Assembly: GCA_018699955.1 (NCBI GenBank)
Contig: JABISG010000131.1
Coordinates: 1-64,000, forward strand
From: Planctomycetaceae bacterium
GTDB lineage: Bacteria > Planctomycetota > Planctomycetia > Planctomycetales > Planctomycetaceae
Direction of reading: 5' to 3'
DNA: 64,000 bases
Within the stretch, counting starts at the first letter, position 1. The number at the start of each line of letters is the position of its first letter. The notes beneath the pieces are model-generated. The model searched no databases. It saw only the letters and a list, made by a program, of their open reading frames with translations, and had not been told where the DNA came from. Made by a program: the position numbers and the translations under genes. Positions 62,612 through 64,000 of this stretch are shown here, piece after piece.

Positions 62612-62636
62612 AGCTGCGGTGCAATGCACCGCAGCT
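62612..62636 (+). other. Perfect 11-bp hairpin in the leader of the response regulator
   Basis: AGCTGCGGTGC-AAT-GCACCGCAGCT, followed by a weaker CTCGT/ACGAG stem. It lies 46 bases before the regulator ATG. It has no T-tract, so it is not an ordinary terminator; it may be an mRNA stability or regulatory hairpin. Confidence 0.5.
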
Positions 62637-62682
62637 CGTGAGATAATAATTACGAGTAGGATTAAGATCAAGAAATTGTCAC

Positions 62683-63384
62683 ATGAGCGTCAGACGCATA
62701 CTTGTGATTGAAGATGACGCGGCGATTCGTCGGGCGGTTGTCGATGCGCTGACAAGTGCTGGATACCGTGCGGATGACGCGGGCGACGGTGAAACGGGAT
62801 TGCAGGCTGCCGACAGCGACAACTTTGATCTGGTGCTGCTCGATCTGATATTGCCGGGCATTGGTGGTCTGGAAGTTCTTGCCGGGCTGCGGGAGTCGCA
62901 ACCGGCGACGCCGGTGATCATCCTGACGGCAATGGGTGAAGAGGCGGATCGCGTTCGTGGGCTGCAGTTGGGAGCCGACGATTATGTGGTCAAGCCGTTC
63001 AGCGTTCGTGAACTGTTGGCACGCGTTGAGGCGGTGCTGCGGCGCACGCCCGATCGTTCCAGTGGACCGGCAGAGTTGCCGATTCCCGATGGCACGGTTG
63101 ATTTCGCCCGCTGCGAAGTGCGATTCAGCGACGGCAGCCGTCAGGAACTTTCGGAGCGGGAGACGAAGTTGTTGCGGTATCTCGCCTCGAACGCCGGCCG
63201 CGCGATATCGCGCGAGGAATTGTTGTCGCGCGTGTGGGGTTTGAATCCCAAGGGCGTGACAACGCGCACCATCGACATGCATATTGCCCGCACGCGTGAA
63301 AAGCTACGCGACGCGACCGATGACACTCGCACTATTTTGACCGTTCGCGGCAAAGGATACATGCTCGCCGCACCGTCGGCGTAA
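62683..63384 (+). CDS. OmpR/PhoB-family response regulator
   Basis: Encodes 233 residues. Receiver domain 1-118: IEDDAA (9-14), phospho-acceptor Asp54 in LLDLILP, Thr82 in ILTAMGE and Lys104 in VVKPFS. The winged-helix output domain follows (about 133-230) with LSERETKLLRYLASNAGRAISREELL and TTRTIDMHIARTREKLRD, the DNA-recognition helix. It activates or represses transcription after phosphorylation, most likely by the histidine kinase encoded 32 bp downstream. The upstream region holds tandem GTTAC repeats and a hairpin. Confidence 0.95.
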   Translation: MSVRRILVIEDDAAIRRAVVDALTSAGYRADDAGDGETGLQAADSDNFDLVLLDLILPGIGGLEVLAGLRESQPATPVIILTAMGEEADRVRGLQLGADDYVVKPFSVRELLARVEAVLRRTPDRSSGPAELPIPDGTVDFARCEVRFSDGSRQELSERETKLLRYLASNAGRAISREELLSRVWGLNPKGVTTRTIDMHIARTREKLRDATDDTRTILTVRGKGYMLAAPSA

Positions 63385-63416
63385 CACGGACGAGAGACAA
63401 GAGTCTAGACAAGGCC

Positions 63417-64000
63417 ATGAAACGTACGTCTCATATTTGGATCGCATTTGGTACCTGCCTGGCCGTGGTGCTGTTCGCCATGGGCTGGATCAGCCGGACG
63501 GCGGTGCGGCTGGAGCGCGAACAGCAACTTGCCGAGCAACGGGCTGCGTTGGAAGAGAACGTGCGGCTGGCGCTGTGGCGAATGGACTCGACGTTGCTGC
63601 CAATTATCGGACAGGAAAGCGCGCGGCCGCATGAAGAGTACCGATCGTTCGTGCCGATGTCGCAAGCATTGACTACGACCTATTCGCAGGTGAAATCGCC
63701 GGTGCTGTTGCCATCGCCGTTGTTGTCCGGTTCATCTCCGCTGGTACTCTGCTATTTTCAGTACGATCCCCAAGGCAAATTGACCTCACCACAGGTTCCC
63801 CGTGGAGAAGTCAATAAGGTCATACGCAACAACACCGATATGACGGAACGACAAGTGTCGGAAGCCGGCCGTCGATTGACCGCGCTCTCGCATTTCACAA
63901 ATCGCGACATGCTGCTTGAGACGCTACCGGCCCCCAGCATAGAACAAAGGAACTCGTCGACCGTCGTGCCGGGGCAATTGGCAGCGGAAGAAATCCAACA
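63417..64000 (+). CDS. Sensor histidine kinase, N-terminal part (cut by window end)
   Basis: The frame is open from the ATG at 63417 to the last base (194 codons), 32 bp after the regulator. It starts MKRTSHIWIAFGTCLAVVLFAMGW, a membrane helix, followed by an Arg/Gln/Glu-rich coiled-coil stretch (RTAVRLEREQQLAEQRAALEE) and an extracytoplasmic or sensor part (VPMSQALTTTYSQVKSPVLLP). The kinase core (HisKA/HATPase) lies beyond the window. The assignment rests on the regulator-kinase gene order and the N-terminal pattern. Confidence 0.75.
   Translation, partial: MKRTSHIWIAFGTCLAVVLFAMGWISRTAVRLEREQQLAEQRAALEENVRLALWRMDSTLLPIIGQESARPHEEYRSFVPMSQALTTTYSQVKSPVLLPSPLLSGSSPLVLCYFQYDPQGKLTSPQVPRGEVNKVIRNNTDMTERQVSEAGRRLTALSHFTNRDMLLETLPAPSIEQRNSSTVVPGQLAAEEIQ

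Overview
The window looks like a piece of a planctomycete chromosome (class Planctomycetia, probably order Planctomycetales; genus not determinable from the sequence). The main reasons are a Tat-exported DUF1501 protein, a 1,618-residue PQQ-type beta-propeller protein, several lipoproteins and exported proteins of unknown function, a moderately high G+C content, loosely packed genes on both strands, and short palindromic repeats between genes. No rRNA, prophage, IS with a full transposition module, or CRISPR array is visible. One tRNA gene (Phe, GAA) is present.

Layout. 1-7.4 kb: a minus-strand metabolic cluster (SDR, LuxE/PaaK-like acyl-activating enzyme, aldehyde dehydrogenase without the usual general-base Glu, second SDR). 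It is interrupted by a plus-strand REP-associated tyrosine transposase (RAYT) bracketed by three copies of a double-hairpin REP element. 7.6-13.3 kb: small exported and membrane proteins, tRNA-Phe with promoter and terminator, an HDOD protein, a DUF1501 protein. 13.3-14.4 kb: a two-gene thiamine-diphosphate decarboxylase. 14.5-19.3 kb: a minus-strand housekeeping block rplY-pth-rpsF-ssb-rplI-dnaB, without rpsR. 19.8-24.7 kb: the giant PQQ/TPR protein. 25-29.5 kb: a molybdenum hydroxylase operon (FAD subunit, small tyrosine phosphatase, 2Fe-2S subunit, Mo subunit, MoaD-like protein). 29.5-39.8 kb: response regulator, purA with a terminator-like hairpin in its leader, leucine-rich-repeat lipoprotein, PhyH dioxygenase, two glycosyltransferases, NHL propeller, PLP decarboxylase. 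39.8-49.7 kb: a vitamin K carboxylase-like HTTM protein with a repetitive tail, a C-terminally truncated MnmE-like GTPase overlapping coaX, a ferredoxin, exported proteins, a FAH-family hydrolase, a TPR lipoprotein and an APH-like kinase. 49.7-56.9 kb: a SWIM/SNF2 helicase, a LarA-like nickel racemase, an inositol-phosphatase-family enzyme and a YdjM-like membrane hydrolase. 56.9-59.5 kb: haem genes hemE-hemG. 59.8-64 kb: a small anchored protein, an unusual membrane-anchored FlgG-like protein, an FkbM methyltransferase, and an OmpR-family regulator followed by a sensor kinase cut by the window end.

The strongest candidates for something under-described are: the RAYT/REP module with at least five further intergenic palindrome families; the lux-like carboxylate-reduction cluster without luciferase; the VKGC-like protein with 10-11-residue repeats; the MnmE-like GTPase lacking its catalytic C-terminal Cys; and the FlgG-like protein on a transmembrane stalk outside any flagellar operon. 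Functions are assigned from motifs read by eye; no database search was run.
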